The translations under genes were made by a program, and so were the position numbers. Below the pieces are notes generated by a model. It had not been told where the DNA came from. It made no database searches and worked only from the letters and a program-made list of their open reading frames with translations. A stretch of DNA of 6,448 nt from Caulobacteraceae bacterium UBA6225 (GTDB lineage: Bacteria > Pseudomonadota > Alphaproteobacteria > Caulobacterales > Caulobacteraceae), in contig DJWR01000106.1 in assembly GCA_002441055.1 (NCBI GenBank), positions 338 to 6,785 on the forward strand. The letters run 5' to 3'. Positions 5,205-6,448 of the stretch are shown in pieces. Positions within the stretch are counted from its first letter, which is position 1. Each line of letters opens with the position of its first letter.

Positions 5205-6448
5205 ATGCCCGCACAGCTTCAGACCATGGCCGACGCCATCCGTGTCCTTTCCATGGACGCCGTCCACCGCGCCAAGTCGGGGCACCAGGGCATGCCCATG
5301 GGCATGGCCGACGTGGCCACTGTCCTGTGGTCGAAGTTCCTGAAGTATGACGCGACGACGCCGGACTGGGCTGACCGGGACCGGTTCGTCCTGTCGGCGG
5401 GCCACGGCTCGATGCTGATCTACGCCCTGCTGCACCTGACCGGCTTCAAGGCCGTGACCATGGACGAAATCAAGAACTTCCGTCAGTGGGGCTCGGCGAC
5501 CGCCGGCCATCCCGAGTACGGCCATACCCCCGGCGTGGAGACCACCACCGGCCCCCTGGGCCAGGGCATCGCCACGGCTGTGGGCATGGCCATGGCCGAG
5601 CGTCATCTGGCCGCCCGCTTCGGCGATGATCTGGTCGACCACCGCACCTGGGTGATCGCCGGCGACGGCTGTCTGATGGAGGGCGTCAGCCAGGAGGCCA
5701 TCTCCATGGCCGGCCGCTTCAAGCTCAACAAGCTGACCGTCCTGTTCGACGACAACAACACCACCATCGACGGCGAGGCGACCATTTCTGAGACCGGCGA
5801 CCAGATGGCCCGCTTCAAGGCGGCCGGCTGGGCGGTGAAGGCCGTGGACGGCCACGACTTCGGCAAGATCGCCGCGGCCCTGCGCTGGGCCACGCGGCAG
5901 GACAAGCCGACCATGATCGCCTGCAAGACCAAGATCTCGAAAGGCGCGGGCCGCAAGGAAGGCGACCCCCACAGCCACGGCTACACCCTGTTCGACGACG
6001 AGATCGCCGATTCCCGCCTGGCCATGGGCTGGAGCCACGAGCCCTTCGTGATCCCTGATGAGGTCTATAAGCCCTGGCGCTCGGCCGGTCGCAAGGGCGG
6101 CAAGGCTCGCAAGAGCTGGGAAAAGGCCCTGGGCGCTTCGCCCCTGAAGGCGGAGTTCCAGCGGGCCATGGCCGGCGAACTGCCGCAAAACGCCTTCGAG
6201 CGCCTGGACGCCCACATCGCCGAGATGGCCAAGACCGCGCCGGCCAACGCCACCCGCGTCCATTCCGGCGCGGCGCTTGAGCAGCTGGTTCCCGCCATCC
6301 CGGAAATGGTCGGCGGCTCGGCCGACCTGACCGGATCGAACAACACCTTCGTCAAGGGCACGCCGGCCTTCGACGCGCCCGACTATGCCGGCCGCTATGT
6401 GCATTACGGCATCCGCGAGCACGGCATGGCCGCGGCCATGAACGGCAT
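5205..6448 (+). CDS. tkt: Transketolase, N-terminal part (3' end outside window)
   Basis: Thiamine-diphosphate and Mg-dependent enzyme moving two-carbon units between sugar phosphates in the pentose phosphate pathway and the Calvin cycle; cytosolic. The window holds 414 codons of about 660 and is open to its end. Landmarks are SMDAVHRAKSGH (His27), GHGSMLIY (His67), GHPEYGHTPGVETTTGPLGQ (His102, cofactor loop), the ThDP motif GDGC at 153-156 with DDN at 182-184 (Asp154 and Asn184 bind Mg), DPHSHG (His258), GGSADLTGSN (Asp374) and REHGM, where Glu405 is the catalytic glutamate. All expected active-site residues are present. SGHQG replaces the commoner SGHPG. ATG 5205 is preferred: GGAA lies six bases upstream, and the next Met (residue 8) lacks a ribosome site and would cut into the conserved helix. 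Divergent from the DUF4164-zapA unit across 148 bp. Confidence 0.97.
   Translation, partial: MPAQLQTMADAIRVLSMDAVHRAKSGHQGMPMGMADVATVLWSKFLKYDATTPDWADRDRFVLSAGHGSMLIYALLHLTGFKAVTMDEIKNFRQWGSATAGHPEYGHTPGVETTTGPLGQGIATAVGMAMAERHLAARFGDDLVDHRTWVIAGDGCLMEGVSQEAISMAGRFKLNKLTVLFDDNNTTIDGEATISETGDQMARFKAAGWAVKAVDGHDFGKIAAALRWATRQDKPTMIACKTKISKGAGRKEGDPHSHGYTLFDDEIADSRLAMGWSHEPFVIPDEVYKPWRSAGRKGGKARKSWEKALGASPLKAEFQRAMAGELPQNAFERLDAHIAEMAKTAPANATRVHSGAALEQLVPAIPEMVGGSADLTGSNNTFVKGTPAFDAPDYAGRYVHYGIREHGMAAAMNG

Noticed and set aside
5085..6422. Long open frame of 445 codons on the minus strand
   Set aside because: It is antisense to transketolase, whose conserved active-site motifs are all in the plus frame. 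The translation is Gly/His/Arg-rich and low in complexity, an effect of high-GC codon bias.

Overview
The window reads as a chromosomal housekeeping stretch from a high-GC alphaproteobacterium, most likely of the Caulobacteraceae (Caulobacter/Phenylobacterium/Brevundimonas type). The reasons are the GroEL C-terminus (GGM-rich tail ending in MDF), the strong G/C bias at third codon positions, the order tkt / DUF4164-like gene / zapA / structured RNA / 5-formyl-THF cyclo-ligase, and promoter-like sites resembling the Caulobacter housekeeping pattern (TTGACGS ... GCTANAWC). The genus is an inference. I see no mobile element, tRNA, rRNA or CRISPR array.

Layout. (1) 1-774 (+): C-terminal half of groEL, followed by a strong intrinsic terminator at 808-843. 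(2) 869-1225 (-): small four-helix membrane protein of the phage-holin-4_2/YvlD family, convergent with groEL. (3) 1226-1371: divergent intergenic region with a perfect 17-nt palindrome and a larger inverted repeat. (4) 1372-2004 (+): exported EF-hand protein built from a duplicated EF-hand pair. (5) 2009-5056 (-): a co-oriented block, in transcription order a coiled-coil DUF4164-like protein, zapA, a probable 6S RNA with its own promoter, a small lipoprotein of lower GC, a 5-formyltetrahydrofolate cyclo-ligase (GTG start) and a YmdB-like metallophosphoesterase. (6) 5205-6448 (+): first 414 codons of transketolase, divergent from the block and cut by the window edge.

How the genes fit together. 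The DUF4164-like gene and zapA are 3 bp apart and probably translationally coupled, and ZapA acts on the FtsZ ring. The cyclo-ligase and the YmdB-like gene are 9 bp apart and form a second coupled pair. A 6S RNA gene next to zapA and the cyclo-ligase gene is a known proteobacterial arrangement. Here a low-GC lipoprotein gene lies between the RNA and the cyclo-ligase. I found no clear undescribed multi-gene system. The most unusual items are the structured RNA with its extra downstream hairpins, the inserted lipoprotein gene, the duplicated EF-hand protein and the palindromic divergent region next to it.
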